Below are positions 1 to 9,430 of a stretch of DNA of 64,000 nucleotides, piece after piece (the stretch's first letter is position 1; each line of letters begins with the position of its first letter). The notes beneath the pieces were generated by a model that made no database searches, was not told the origin of the DNA, and saw nothing but the letters and a program-made list of their open reading frames with translations. This DNA comes from Acidimicrobiia bacterium (lineage in GTDB: Bacteria > Actinomycetota > Acidimicrobiia > Spongiisociales > ZC4RG35): the NCBI GenBank assembly GCA_028285585.1, contig JANQOU010000002.1:267263-331262 (forward strand), written 5' to 3'. Position numbers and translations under genes: made by a program.

Positions 1-1017
1 CCGGTGGTGACGACGCTGATGGCGCGTGGGGCCTTTCCCGATGATCACAGGCTGGCGCTTGGCATGCCCGGCATGCATGGGACCTACACCGCCACCACGG
101 CCATCCAACAGTCCGACGTCTTGATTTGCCTCGGCGCCCGCTTCGACGACCGGGTCACCGGCAAGGTCTCAGACTTTGCTCCTCAAGCGAAGGTCATCCA
201 TGTCGACGTTGACCCGGCGGAGATCGGCAAGGTTCGCAACGCCGATGTCCCCATCGTCGGTGATGCCAAGAAGGTGCTTCGTTCCCTGGTGGATCGGTTG
301 CTCACCAAGCGCGACGCCGCTGACGCGCCGTGGCGCAAAGATTGGTTCGAGACACTCGACATGTGGCAAGAGACAAAGCCGCTGTCCTACGTCCAGGAAC
401 CCGACGGACCGATCAAGACCCAATACTTCATCGAACGCCTCCAGAAGGTGGCCGGGGATGATGTGGTCATCGCCGCAGGTGTCGGCCAGCACCAGATGTG
501 GGCCTCTCAGTTCTGGTCGTTCTCCCAGCCGAATTCCTGGGTCAACTCGGGAGGGCTGGGAACCATGGGATTCGCCATCCCCGCCGCCATCGGCGCCAAG
601 GCTGCCCGACCCGACGACACCGTCTTCGCCCTCGATGGTGACGGGTGCTTCCAGATGACCTTCCAGGAGTTGATCACGGCCACGACCGAGAACATCCCAG
701 TCAAGGTCGTCGTCTTCAACAACGGCGGTTACGGCATGGTGAAGCAGTGGCAGAACCTGTTCTACGACGGCCGCATCTCGGCCAGCCACCTCCCGCCCGA
801 CGTCCCCGACTATCCCAAGCTCGCCGAGTCGATGGGATGTGTCGGATTGCGGGCCACCCACCCAGACGAAGTCGATGTCGTCATCGACAAGGCCCTCGCA
901 ATCGAGGACCAAGCTGTTGTCGTCGAGGTGGTCACAGACGCCGACGAAATGTGCTTCCCGATGGTCCCGGCCGGAGGTTCCAACGACGACATCGTGATGA
1001 GCAGGGACGATCTATGA
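1..1017 (+). CDS. ilvB: Acetolactate synthase large subunit, 5'-truncated by the window edge
   Basis: This is the C-terminal ~338 residues of the thiamine-diphosphate enzyme that condenses two pyruvates, or pyruvate and 2-ketobutyrate, in valine/leucine/isoleucine synthesis. The reading frame is open to base 1, so the N-terminal pyrimidine-binding domain lies outside the window. Visible are the central domain (LGARFDDRVTGK) and the ThDP/Mg motif, which starts GDGCF and ends in NNGGYGMV about 30 residues later, followed by WQNLFY. The stop overlaps the ilvN start (ATGA), so the two subunits are probably translationally coupled. Identification is secure; the true start is not visible. Confidence 0.97.
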   Translation, partial: PVVTTLMARGAFPDDHRLALGMPGMHGTYTATTAIQQSDVLICLGARFDDRVTGKVSDFAPQAKVIHVDVDPAEIGKVRNADVPIVGDAKKVLRSLVDRLLTKRDAADAPWRKDWFETLDMWQETKPLSYVQEPDGPIKTQYFIERLQKVAGDDVVIAAGVGQHQMWASQFWSFSQPNSWVNSGGLGTMGFAIPAAIGAKAARPDDTVFALDGDGCFQMTFQELITATTENIPVKVVVFNNGGYGMVKQWQNLFYDGRISASHLPPDVPDYPKLAESMGCVGLRATHPDEVDVVIDKALAIEDQAVVVEVVTDADEMCFPMVPAGGSNDDIVMSRDDL

Positions 1018-1532
1018 GCCAGCACACACTCTCGGTGATCGTCGAAGACAAGCCAGGCGTGCTGGCACGGGTGTCCGCGATGTTCTCCAACCGAGGGTTC
1101 AACATCCACTCGCTGGCGGTCGGGCCGACTCACGTCCCCGGCAGGTCGCACATAACCCTCGTGGTCGACGCCCCTGCGTTGGAGCAATTGAAGAAGCAGC
1201 TACACAAGCTGGTCAACGTGATCAAGGTCCAGGAGCTGCAGCCGGTGGAGACCTTGGAGAGCGAAGTGATGATCACCCGGGTCTCGTGTGAGCCTCAGAA
1301 CAGAGGCCAAGTCACTGACACGGCCGCCCTCTTCGGAGCCCGCATGATCGACCTCAGCCCGATCTCGATGACGTTCGAGATCGCCGGCACCCCCAAGCAA
1401 CTCGCTTCTTTCGTAGAGCACATGAAGCCCTACGGGATCATGGACCTCGTCAAGTCAGGGCGGGTCGCCATGAAGAGACTGTCCGACATCGAGCCCGCCG
1501 TGGTAGGCGCGTCGGCACGAGACCGGACCTAA
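1014..1532 (+). CDS. ilvN: Acetolactate synthase regulatory small subunit
   Basis: The 172-residue regulatory subunit of acetolactate synthase carries an N-terminal ACT domain (HTLSVIVEDKPGVLARVSAM, then FSNRGFNIHSLAVGPT) that binds valine in this family. A C-terminal dimerisation domain follows (TRVSCEPQNRG, then SPISMTFEIAGTPKQLASF). The ATG at 1014 overlaps the ilvB stop. A longer in-frame extension upstream lies entirely inside ilvB and is rejected. The length is normal for actinobacterial IlvN. Together with IlvB it would form the holoenzyme feeding the leu genes downstream. Confidence 0.96.
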   Translation: MSQHTLSVIVEDKPGVLARVSAMFSNRGFNIHSLAVGPTHVPGRSHITLVVDAPALEQLKKQLHKLVNVIKVQELQPVETLESEVMITRVSCEPQNRGQVTDTAALFGARMIDLSPISMTFEIAGTPKQLASFVEHMKPYGIMDLVKSGRVAMKRLSDIEPAVVGASARDRT

Positions 1533-1556
1533 GGAACCACGACAAGAAAGCGGACG

Positions 1557-1817
1557 ATGGACCAGGTCACCATCTTTGCCACAACAGAGAGCCACACCGA
1601 GAAGAGACGCGATCAATCCGAGAGAGATTGGCTGCGTGAGCGGCTTGCCGACATGTCGATCCGGCTCAACAACGCCTCCTTCGAGCGTGCCTATCGCAGA
1701 GTTCAGCAAGCAGAGTCGAGGTTCGGCTTCCTGAATGACCAGCAGCTGAGAACGATCATCGAGGAAGCCACGGCAGGAAGTGAAGCCCTCGAGGGAGTAG
1801 CCGAGTCGTTCAGATGA
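1557..1817 (+). CDS. Unrecognised 86-residue protein within the ilv-leu operon
   Basis: I do not recognise this family. The 86 residues are charged and predicted mostly helical (SERDWLRERLADMSIRLNN, then FERAYRRVQQAESRFGFLND), with no signal peptide, membrane segment or cysteine. It starts 24 nt after ilvN, and its stop overlaps the leuB ATG (ATGA), so it is probably expressed with the operon. That coupling is the main evidence that it is real. In many actinobacteria ilvC sits at this point; it is absent here. A small accessory or regulatory protein is possible but untested. Confidence 0.65.
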   Translation: MDQVTIFATTESHTEKRRDQSERDWLRERLADMSIRLNNASFERAYRRVQQAESRFGFLNDQQLRTIIEEATAGSEALEGVAESFR

Positions 1818-2859
1818 GCTCACACCGAATCGCAGTCATCGGCGGGGACGGAACCGGCCCCGAGGTCGTCGCAGAAGCTGTCAAGGTGATTGAGGCCGCC
1901 GAGGCCCGATTCGGGTTCACGGTCGACAAGACGAGCTACGAGATAGGCGGCGAGCGGTACCTGAGCACCGGCGAAACCCTCACCGACTCGGACCTGGAAC
2001 AGCTGAAAGAGGAAGATGCAATCCTCTTCGGAGCGGTCGGCCACCCCGATGCCAAACCCGGGATCCTCGAGCAGGAGATCCTTCTTCGACTGCGCAGAGA
2101 GCTGAGCCAATACATCAACCTGAGGCCGATCAAGCTCTACCCCGGAGTGCGGTCACCGATCTCTGACCTGAAGCCGGAAGACGTCGACATGGTCATCGTG
2201 CGTGAGAACAGCGAAGGGCTCTATGTCGGCAAAGGCGAGTTCACCGACAAGGGGTCTCAATCAGAGGTTGCGGTGCAGGAGTCGGTGAACACGAGGCACG
2301 GAGTCGAGCGTTGCGTGCGGTTCGCTTTCGAACTGGCTGAGACACGTCCCAGAAAGCATCTAACTCTCTGCGGGAAGACAAACGTCCTCACCTACGCCTG
2401 GGATCTGTGGCAGCGCACCTTCGACGAGGTCGGCAAGGAGTTCCCTGACGTTTCGACCGGGTATGCCCATGTAGACGCCGCTTGCCTCTGGATGGTCGAG
2501 GACCCGAGCCGGTTCGACGTGGTGGTCACCGACAACATGTTCGGCGACATCATTACCGACCTGGGGGCCGCGGTCCAAGGGGGGCTGGGCATCGCGTCGG
2601 GAGCCAACATGAATCCATCTGGCGTGTCGATGTTCGAACCGATCGGTGGGACTGCGCCTGGGTTCGAAGGCACTGGCAAGATCAACCCCCTGGCGTCGAT
2701 AGGGTCCGCAGCGATGATGCTCACGGCGCTTGGAGAAACGGCCGCGGGACAGGCGGTCGAAGATGCTGTGGGTGCCGTCGCCGGCACTCTCCCCTCACTT
2801 CGGGCCGGAGAGATGGGCATGTCGACGTCCGAAGTCGGAGACCAGGTGGTGGCACGGGT

Positions 2860-2863
<4 letters not shown>
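1814..2863 (+). CDS. leuB: 3-isopropylmalate dehydrogenase
   Basis: This 349-residue member of the isocitrate/isopropylmalate dehydrogenase family oxidatively decarboxylates 3-isopropylmalate with NAD+ in leucine synthesis. Family marks are the start [18 protein letters not shown], the substrate-binding region [16 protein letters not shown], the [10 protein letters not shown] loop, and the metal/substrate motif [16 protein letters not shown]. The dinucleotide segment [20 protein letters not shown] follows. It overlaps its neighbours by 4 nt on both sides. Tartrate or homoisocitrate dehydrogenases are related, but the adjoining leuC and leuD support LeuB. Confidence 0.94.
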
Positions 2864-4322
<1,459 letters not shown>

Positions 4323-4326
<4 letters not shown>

Positions 4327-4916
4327 GGTCTGTCAGCGTGGTCAAGGGGAAAGCCGTGCCGATGGATCGAGCCAACGTCGACACCGACCAGATCATCCCG
4401 GCCAAGCATCTCAAGAGAATCGAGCGAACCGGCTACGGGGAGTTCGCATTCGAGGCCTGGCGTAGCGACCCCGAATTCGTGCTCAATCGACCGGAGCATG
4501 CCGATGCGAAGGTCATGATCACCAGGGAGAACTTCGGGTCGGGCTCTAGCCGCGAGCACGCAGTGTGGGCATTGGACGGCCTCGGGATCGAGGCACTGAT
4601 CGGTGAAGGCTTCGCCGACATCTTCAAGAACAACTGCTTCCAGGGTGGGATGCTGACCGTCGAACTCCCCGCCGACGACATCGACCACTTGATGGAGGTC
4701 GTCGGCAAGCAGCCCGAGAGTGAGGTCGAAGTCGACCTCGAGGCGCAGACGGTGTCGCTCGGCGACGTGTCATGGCAGCGCCACTTCGACATCGACCCCT
4801 TCCAGAAGTACCGCCTCCTGCGCGGGCTCGACGACATCGGCATGAGCCTCGAATACCAGGCTGACATCGCACGTCACGAGAGCACCCGACCCGGCTGGCT
4901 CCCCGCCACTTCCTGA
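4323..4916 (+). CDS. leuD: 3-isopropylmalate dehydratase small subunit
   Basis: This is the 197-residue swivel-domain subunit that pairs with LeuC. Diagnostic segments are [36 protein letters not shown], and [20 protein letters not shown]. The start is the GTG at 4323, which overlaps the leuC stop (GTGA); an in-frame extension further upstream lies within leuC. It is the last gene of the operon. Six bases later the acyltransferase converges from the other strand, and a palindromic repeat marks the junction. Confidence 0.95.
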
Positions 4917-4919
4917 CCG

Positions 4920-4943
4920 TTGCTATAGCAAGGCGTCGTGCTC
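4920..4943. repeat. Convergent-junction repeat, family B, copy 1
   Basis: This 24-bp unit begins with the perfect palindrome TTGCTATAGCAA and continues GGCGTCGTGCTC. It is repeated with one mismatch at 32865-32888. It lies between converging leuD and the acyltransferase, and supplies the last codons and the TAG stop of the latter (ending D-A-L-L-stop). Function unknown; termination or a protein-binding site are possibilities. Confidence 0.7.
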
Positions 4944-5972
4944 GTCGAACACCTCTGCCGTGTCGGAGAGCTTGTCGCTGATCCAGGAGTCGATTTCGGC
5001 CCACATGTCGTACAGCCACGTCTCCTGCTCTTCTACCGGTGGCAGATTCTCGGATGGCACGTACCAGAGCTTCGTCGCGATCTGGGTGTCGATGGGCATG
5101 CTCCGCCAAAGGTCCCCTGGACTGACCAGGCCCTCGAGGCCGACGTGGCCGATGAAGACAACGTCTGTCTGTTCGGGAGCGGACGCCAGGGCGGTCATCA
5201 CTCCCTTTGGCTTCGGCGGCAGGGTGTTCTCCAACTCCTCCGCTCGCTCGGCGAGATCTAGTCGGCCGATCTCCCTCAACTTCTGGATGGCCCGAACGTG
5301 ACGCTTCAACGTGTAGTTGCCACCCTCCGGGAAGATGACGAAAGCGTCTTCCGACCCCATCGTCGCGCTCATGTCCTCGATGGCCTCCAGGACCCGATCG
5401 CCGGCCTCCTGCTCGAGCGGCACGAAGGCCGAGGGAATGCGATGAAGCAGGATGTCAACCGACGGGTCCCATTTGAAGAACTCTTTGAGAACGATCCTTG
5501 GACGCCGCCTGGCCCGATGCATGATGCCGTCCATGAGCAACATCGAGTCGCCCGGTCCCGCATGACGGGACAGCACGAGCACCGGCCTGGGGCTGGACCC
5601 CACCGGGGCCGGGAGGTTGCGATCGCTGATCGTCCTGACCTTGAACGTGAACTCGGCTGAGGCAACCACCCTCCGCAACGCCCAGCCGAAGAGCCGGTAG
5701 TGCGTGCTCTGCGACCAGTCTGCCTGGAGCCTCCATCCGAAACCGGTGGCGACCCACAGTGCGAACAACGCCATGACGGCGAGCGCATCGACAGCCAGAT
5801 AGAGGAAAAAGAACCAGACCACTCGGAGAGGGCGCCACTTCCCCGGCACGTAGCGCGAGGCGAAGGCCACAGCCAGCAGAAGCAGAGGAAGGGAGACGAT
5901 CGAGAGCCCGACAGCAACGACGAACAAAGGGTCGATGATCAACCGGCGCATCCACCTCGGAGGCGGTCTCAC
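4923..5972 (-). CDS. PlsC-like membrane acyltransferase
   Basis: A 349-residue protein of the glycerophosphate/lysophosphatidate acyltransferase superfamily. Two hydrophobic segments occupy residues ~12-40 and ~52-75. The HX4D catalytic motif is present as SRHAGPGDS, and the acceptor-binding FPEG motif as VIFPEGGNYT. It probably acylates a lysophospholipid or other acceptor at the inner face of the membrane. It starts at a GTG overlapping the patatin stop (GTGA), so acyltransferase and lipase are probably co-translated, suggesting a lipid-remodelling pair. The substrate cannot be read from the sequence. Confidence 0.82.
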   Translation of the reverse strand: MRPPPRWMRRLIIDPLFVVAVGLSIVSLPLLLLAVAFASRYVPGKWRPLRVVWFFFLYLAVDALAVMALFALWVATGFGWRLQADWSQSTHYRLFGWALRRVVASAEFTFKVRTISDRNLPAPVGSSPRPVLVLSRHAGPGDSMLLMDGIMHRARRRPRIVLKEFFKWDPSVDILLHRIPSAFVPLEQEAGDRVLEAIEDMSATMGSEDAFVIFPEGGNYTLKRHVRAIQKLREIGRLDLAERAEELENTLPPKPKGVMTALASAPEQTDVVFIGHVGLEGLVSPGDLWRSMPIDTQIATKLWYVPSENLPPVEEQETWLYDMWAEIDSWISDKLSDTAEVFDEHDALL

Positions 5973-6802
5973 GCCAAACCCTCACCTGCCAGATACTCAC
6001 GAGTGGCCGTCTCTGCTCCCTCAACCAGTTCTGCCGTGCTCCCGGTGTCTCTCCACCTCAGCTGGCGAGGGTCGTCGAACTCCACAGGGTTGCCAGAAGG
6101 GAGAACGTGGACCTCCACTCCGTCTGGGAGATTGGCCATCGCCTCGGCGTAGGCATGGCGTCTAGCGATCTCGAATGAGATGAGAGCAGATTCGTACAGC
6201 CGGGCTGGTGGCCTCAGTGGTGCCTCCATCCGCCCGACTTGAAGAACGAAAATCTTGGAGGTGCCCAACTCGACGGCCCGACCGAGCGGAACGGAGTTGA
6301 CCAGACCTCCGTCATAGAAGTGCTCATCGCCCAATTCCACGGGAGGAAAGAGCACCGGAACGGCAGAGGAGGCGAGAAGCGCTGGCACGAGCGGCCCCTC
6401 GGTGAACCAATGCTCGGCGGATCGTTGAATCGAAGCAGCCACGCATTGGAACGGAACCGCGAGGTCCTCGATTCTCTTGTCTGGCCCATGGATGTGCTCG
6501 AGGACCGCTTTGAGCTCGGCTGAGCGATGGATGGCCGGCTGAAGAGTGGCCACGTTCCTCACCCGTCCCAGCATGCTTGCCTTGAACAACCCGGCTTCAG
6601 ATAGCTCTTCCCAAAGCTCGACGAGCCTCACCACCCCGGGTGCTCCAGGCTGGTCAGCGATGACGGAGCCATTGAAAGCTCCTATCGACGTGCCGAGGAC
6701 CAGATCCGGCTGGATGCCGGCCTCGGCGAGGGCCTTCAGCATCCCCACCTCGACTGCACCCCAGCGACCGCCTCCCCCAAGGACGAACGCCGTTCGGGTC
6801 AA
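5969..6802 (-). CDS. Patatin-like phospholipase
   Basis: A ~277-residue patatin-domain serine hydrolase. It has the oxyanion glycine motif (VLGGGGRWGAVEVG), the nucleophile elbow GTSIGAFNG and the catalytic Asp in FYDGGLVNSVP, so the Ser-Asp dyad is intact. No signal peptide is visible, which suggests a cytoplasmic or membrane-associated lipase. I place the start at the TTG at 6802: it overlaps the upstream stop (TTGA) and is preceded by GGAG. A longer frame starting at 6826 would run into the SnoaL gene. It sits between an SnoaL-fold gene and an acyltransferase in a tight operon. Confidence 0.85.
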   Translation of the reverse strand: MTRTAFVLGGGGRWGAVEVGMLKALAEAGIQPDLVLGTSIGAFNGSVIADQPGAPGVVRLVELWEELSEAGLFKASMLGRVRNVATLQPAIHRSAELKAVLEHIHGPDKRIEDLAVPFQCVAASIQRSAEHWFTEGPLVPALLASSAVPVLFPPVELGDEHFYDGGLVNSVPLGRAVELGTSKIFVLQVGRMEAPLRPPARLYESALISFEIARRHAYAEAMANLPDGVEVHVLPSGNPVEFDDPRQLRWRDTGSTAELVEGAETATREYLAGEGLA

Positions 6803-7158
6803 CCTGACTCCTCTTCGATGTACCACTCGGTGAAGTCGTAACAGCGGCCTTCATCGTCGAAGCGGACGACGAAGAGATTCCTATATGCGAGAGGGGGCTC
6901 GAAGTAGTTGGTCTTCCCCGTGATCACGGCCAAGTCGTCGGTCTCGACGAGGGGCAGCCACTCGAAATCCCAATTGTCCTCGTCATCGGCGATATCAACC
7001 CACCAAGCGACTATCGCTTCGCGACCGGACAACTCGCCGGCTGCCGTCTGCGGGTCGTAAACGGCGTCAGCAGCGAACAGCTCACCGATTTGGCCGGGAT
7101 CATTGGTGCTCCACGCCAAGACATACGCGTCCATCCAGGCGTCAAGTCGCTCACTCAT
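6799..7158 (-). CDS. SnoaL-like (NTF2-fold) protein
   Basis: A 119-residue NTF2-fold protein. It shows the family pattern: an N-terminal helix (MSERLDAWMDAYVLAWSTND), then ELFAADAVYDP and a beta-rich second half ending in YDFTEWYIEEE. Members range from cyclases and isomerases to ligand-binding proteins, so no reaction is assigned. It heads the operon with the patatin and acyltransferase. A TAAGTT hexamer (7165-7170) lies 6 nt before the ATG with no Shine-Dalgarno sequence, consistent with a leaderless transcript. Confidence 0.75.
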   Translation of the reverse strand: MSERLDAWMDAYVLAWSTNDPGQIGELFAADAVYDPQTAAGELSGREAIVAWWVDIADDEDNWDFEWLPLVETDDLAVITGKTNYFEPPLAYRNLFVVRFDDEGRCYDFTEWYIEEESG

Positions 7159-7186
7159 ATGGCGAACTTAGCCGCAGTGGCGACCG

Positions 7187-9241
7187 CTATTCGAGTGATC
7201 GGCCGTTGCCGTTGCCTCTCCCGCCGAGACCCAGAGCTCTGGCCAGCGCCCGATACTGATCGAGGTGCAGTGACTGAGGGCCGTCGCTCAACGCATTCTC
7301 CGGATCGGGATGAATCTCCACCATGATCCCGTCAGCTCCGATGGCCTGTGAAGCCAGCGCCATGGGCGGCACCAGGTCACGGACTCCAGCAGCGTGAGAG
7401 GGGTCGACCACAACCGGCAGGTGGGAACGCGACTTCAGGACCGGAACAGCACTGAGGTCCAAGGTGTTGCGTGTTGAGCGCTCGAATGTCCGTATCCCTC
7501 GCTCACACAGGATGACCTGCTGGTTGCCCTCGGCGAGGACATACTCGGCAGCCTGGAGCAACTCGTCGAGTGAAGAGCTCATGCCGCGCTTGAGCAGCAC
7601 GGGCCGATGAGTCCTTCCTACCGCTTGGAGCAGTGAGAAGTTCTGCATGTTGCGAGTGCCGATCTGGAGCACGTCGGCCTTTCTAGCGACCTGCTCCACA
7701 TCCTCAGGCGAGATCACCTCGGTGACGACTGGCAAACCGAACGTCTTGCCGGCCTCCGCGAGCATGTCGAGACCCTCGAACCCCAACCCTTGGAAGGAGT
7801 AGGGCGAGGTTCTCGGCTTGAAGCACCCGCCTCGCAACAAGGTGCCACCGGCGTCCCTCACCACTCTGGCGGTCTCCGTGACCTGATCCCACGACTCAAC
7901 GGCGCACGGACCGGCGATCAACACGAGATCGTCGCCTCCGACACGCACCCCGCCAACCTCGACGACAGTGTTGTCTTGCTTGTGGCCGCGGCTCCCCAAC
8001 TTGTACCCGCTTGGCTTCGCCTTCGAGAGGACCGGCACCACGAGCTCATCTCGTCCCTCAGGCTCGATCCGCTCCACGCTCTTGCTCCGGGTGTCCGGCC
8101 TCAGGTCGCGTGACGGGTAGGAGCCGAGCACCTTGAGGAAGCGGACCTGCTTGGTCAACGACTCCAGGACCCCGGCGACCGACTCGTCGGAGACGTTGCC
8201 GGCAAAGTCGAGATAGAAGAGCTCCTCCTGCGGATTGTGCGGGATCGGCCGTGACTCCAGCTTCACCAGGTTGATGTCGGCACTCCTGAAGGTGGCAAGA
8301 GCGTCCATGAGGGCACCGGGGTGGTTGCCCACAGCCATGACCACGGACGTCTTGCTGGGCACACCGTCGAGGACGGCCGCCGGCTCAGGAGAGACAACGA
8401 CGAAGCGAGTGAAGTTCTCAGCCCTGTTGGCGATACCGGTCTTGAGCACCTCCAGCCCGAAAAGTCGGGCGGCGTCTTCGCTGGCGATGGCAGCCACACT
8501 GGGGTCGTTGAGATCTTTGATCATCTTCCCGGAGAGGGCCGTGTCCGAGAAGTACACGACCTCGGCACCTTCGAGACCGGCGAGGAAGTCTGTGCATTGA
8601 GCGATGGCCTGCGGATGGCAGTAGACACGCTTGACGTCGGCAATCGAAGCTCCGGAGAGCCCCAGCAGGCAATGACGGACCCTGTACTTGACATCGCCCA
8701 CGAAGTGGAGCCCACTGTCGAGCAGGAGGTCGTAGACCTCTGAGATCGCACCCGATGTCGTGTTCTCGATGGGCAGCACCGCAACATCGGCCTCGCCCTC
8801 TTGAACTCGCGTGATTGCATCGGCGAAGGTCACAGACTTCACATAGCTCGTCTCGAATCCACGCGCCTTGTGGTATTGCTCGGAGGCAAGGTGGCTGTAG
8901 GAGCCTTGAATGCCTTGGATGGCAACTGTGATCGTCCGCTGATCTTGATCGCCACGTCCCAGGCTCTCCTGCTGAACACGCACCGAGTCGTCAACGATCT
9001 CACGCCAGAGTCTGATGATCAGACCGGAATCGAGGTCGTGCTCGAGCGCAGAGGAGATCCTGTCGGCAATCAGGTCTTCCTCGCGGAGCTGGTCACGGGA
9101 TGGCTGGTCGGCACGACCTTTCTCCCTGGCTATTCGAAGACTGTGAGATCGTCGCTCAGCCAGCAGCCGGAGTATCTCTGCGTCGACATCGTCGATGTCG
9201 CGTCGTATGTCAGTGATGTCGTCTTGTTTCTTGTCGCTCAT
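7187..9241 (-). CDS. Trifunctional chorismate mutase / prephenate dehydratase (ACT) / DAHP synthase
   Basis: This 684-residue fusion carries three enzymes. Residues ~8-95 are an AroQ-type chorismate mutase (DIRRDIDDVDAEILRLLAER, RSHSLRIAREKG). Residues ~105-283 are prephenate dehydratase (IQGIQGSYSH, PIENTTSGAI, and the catalytic NFTRF at 276-280). Residues ~298-372 are an ACT domain with the Phe-site motifs GALMDAL and LESRP. Residues ~425-670 are a class I-beta (KDO8P-like) DAHP synthase (AGPCAVES, GGCFKPRTSPYSF, IGTRNMQN, VDPSHAAG). It would catalyse both the entry into the shikimate pathway and the two steps from chorismate to phenylpyruvate. P-proteins (CM-PDT) and CM-DAHPS fusions are known; the three together are unusual. 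A Phe-rich leader lies just upstream. Confidence 0.92.
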   Translation of the reverse strand: MSDKKQDDITDIRRDIDDVDAEILRLLAERRSHSLRIAREKGRADQPSRDQLREEDLIADRISSALEHDLDSGLIIRLWREIVDDSVRVQQESLGRGDQDQRTITVAIQGIQGSYSHLASEQYHKARGFETSYVKSVTFADAITRVQEGEADVAVLPIENTTSGAISEVYDLLLDSGLHFVGDVKYRVRHCLLGLSGASIADVKRVYCHPQAIAQCTDFLAGLEGAEVVYFSDTALSGKMIKDLNDPSVAAIASEDAARLFGLEVLKTGIANRAENFTRFVVVSPEPAAVLDGVPSKTSVVMAVGNHPGALMDALATFRSADINLVKLESRPIPHNPQEELFYLDFAGNVSDESVAGVLESLTKQVRFLKVLGSYPSRDLRPDTRSKSVERIEPEGRDELVVPVLSKAKPSGYKLGSRGHKQDNTVVEVGGVRVGGDDLVLIAGPCAVESWDQVTETARVVRDAGGTLLRGGCFKPRTSPYSFQGLGFEGLDMLAEAGKTFGLPVVTEVISPEDVEQVARKADVLQIGTRNMQNFSLLQAVGRTHRPVLLKRGMSSSLDELLQAAEYVLAEGNQQVILCERGIRTFERSTRNTLDLSAVPVLKSRSHLPVVVDPSHAAGVRDLVPPMALASQAIGADGIMVEIHPDPENALSDGPQSLHLDQYRALARALGLGGRGNGNGRSLE

Positions 9242-9248
9242 GATTGAA

Positions 9249-9292
9249 CCTCGCGGTGAGGGGTGGGTGGGTAGGACGGAATGTGCGGAGGT
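9249..9292 (-). promoter_or_regulatory. Possible Shine-Dalgarno-masking region of the aromatic gene
   Basis: On the minus strand the likely Shine-Dalgarno GAGG (9249-9252) can pair with CCTC (9258-9261) in a hairpin over the loop ACCGC. Alternatively GAGGT can pair with an ACCTC at 9288-9292. These mutually exclusive pairings lie between the leader-peptide stop and the gene. They suggest, by inference only, translational control by a ribosome stalled on the leader. Confidence 0.35.
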
Positions 9293-9306
9293 GGGGTGAT
9301 ACGGCG

Positions 9307-9381
9307 CTAGGCGCCGAAATAGACGAACCCAAAGAAACGGCCGAAGCCGTCAGAGCGACTGGAAGTCGGGTTCGTCGTCAT
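9307..9381 (-). CDS. Phe-rich leader peptide (attenuator)
   Basis: A 24-codon ORF, too short for standard gene callers, ends 65 nt before the trifunctional aromatic enzyme. Its last 13 residues are GFGRFFGFVYFGA: five Phe and one Tyr (Phe at 13, 16, 17, 19, 22; Tyr at 21). That is the composition of a phenylalanine attenuator peptide. The stop codon sits in the loop of a perfect 6-bp hairpin (CGGCGC-CTA-GCGCCG). The ATG lies 9 nt after a -10-like hexamer with no Shine-Dalgarno, suggesting a leaderless start. Ribosome stalling at the Phe codons during charged tRNA-Phe shortage would be the signal. Confidence 0.78.
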   Translation of the reverse strand: MTTNPTSSRSDGFGRFFGFVYFGA

Positions 9382-9390
9382 CGGTGGGGG

Positions 9391-9419
9391 ATGTTGCCGA
9401 CGAAGCGTCGGGATGTCAA
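9391..9419 (-). promoter_or_regulatory. Promoter of the Phe leader / aromatic fusion gene
   Basis: On the minus strand there is a perfect -35 TTGACA (9414-9419), a 17-bp spacer and a -10-like CAACAT (9391-9396). The leader ATG follows 9 nt later, so the expected start of transcription is within a few bases of the ATG. The promoter begins 12 bp after the stop of the histidine kinase gene. Confidence 0.6.
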
Positions 9420-9430
9420 CCCGGAGCCGG

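Noticed and set aside
4920-4943. Family B palindrome as a phage attachment site
   Set aside because: No integrase, tRNA gene or island boundary is adjacent to either copy; both lie at ordinary convergent gene ends.
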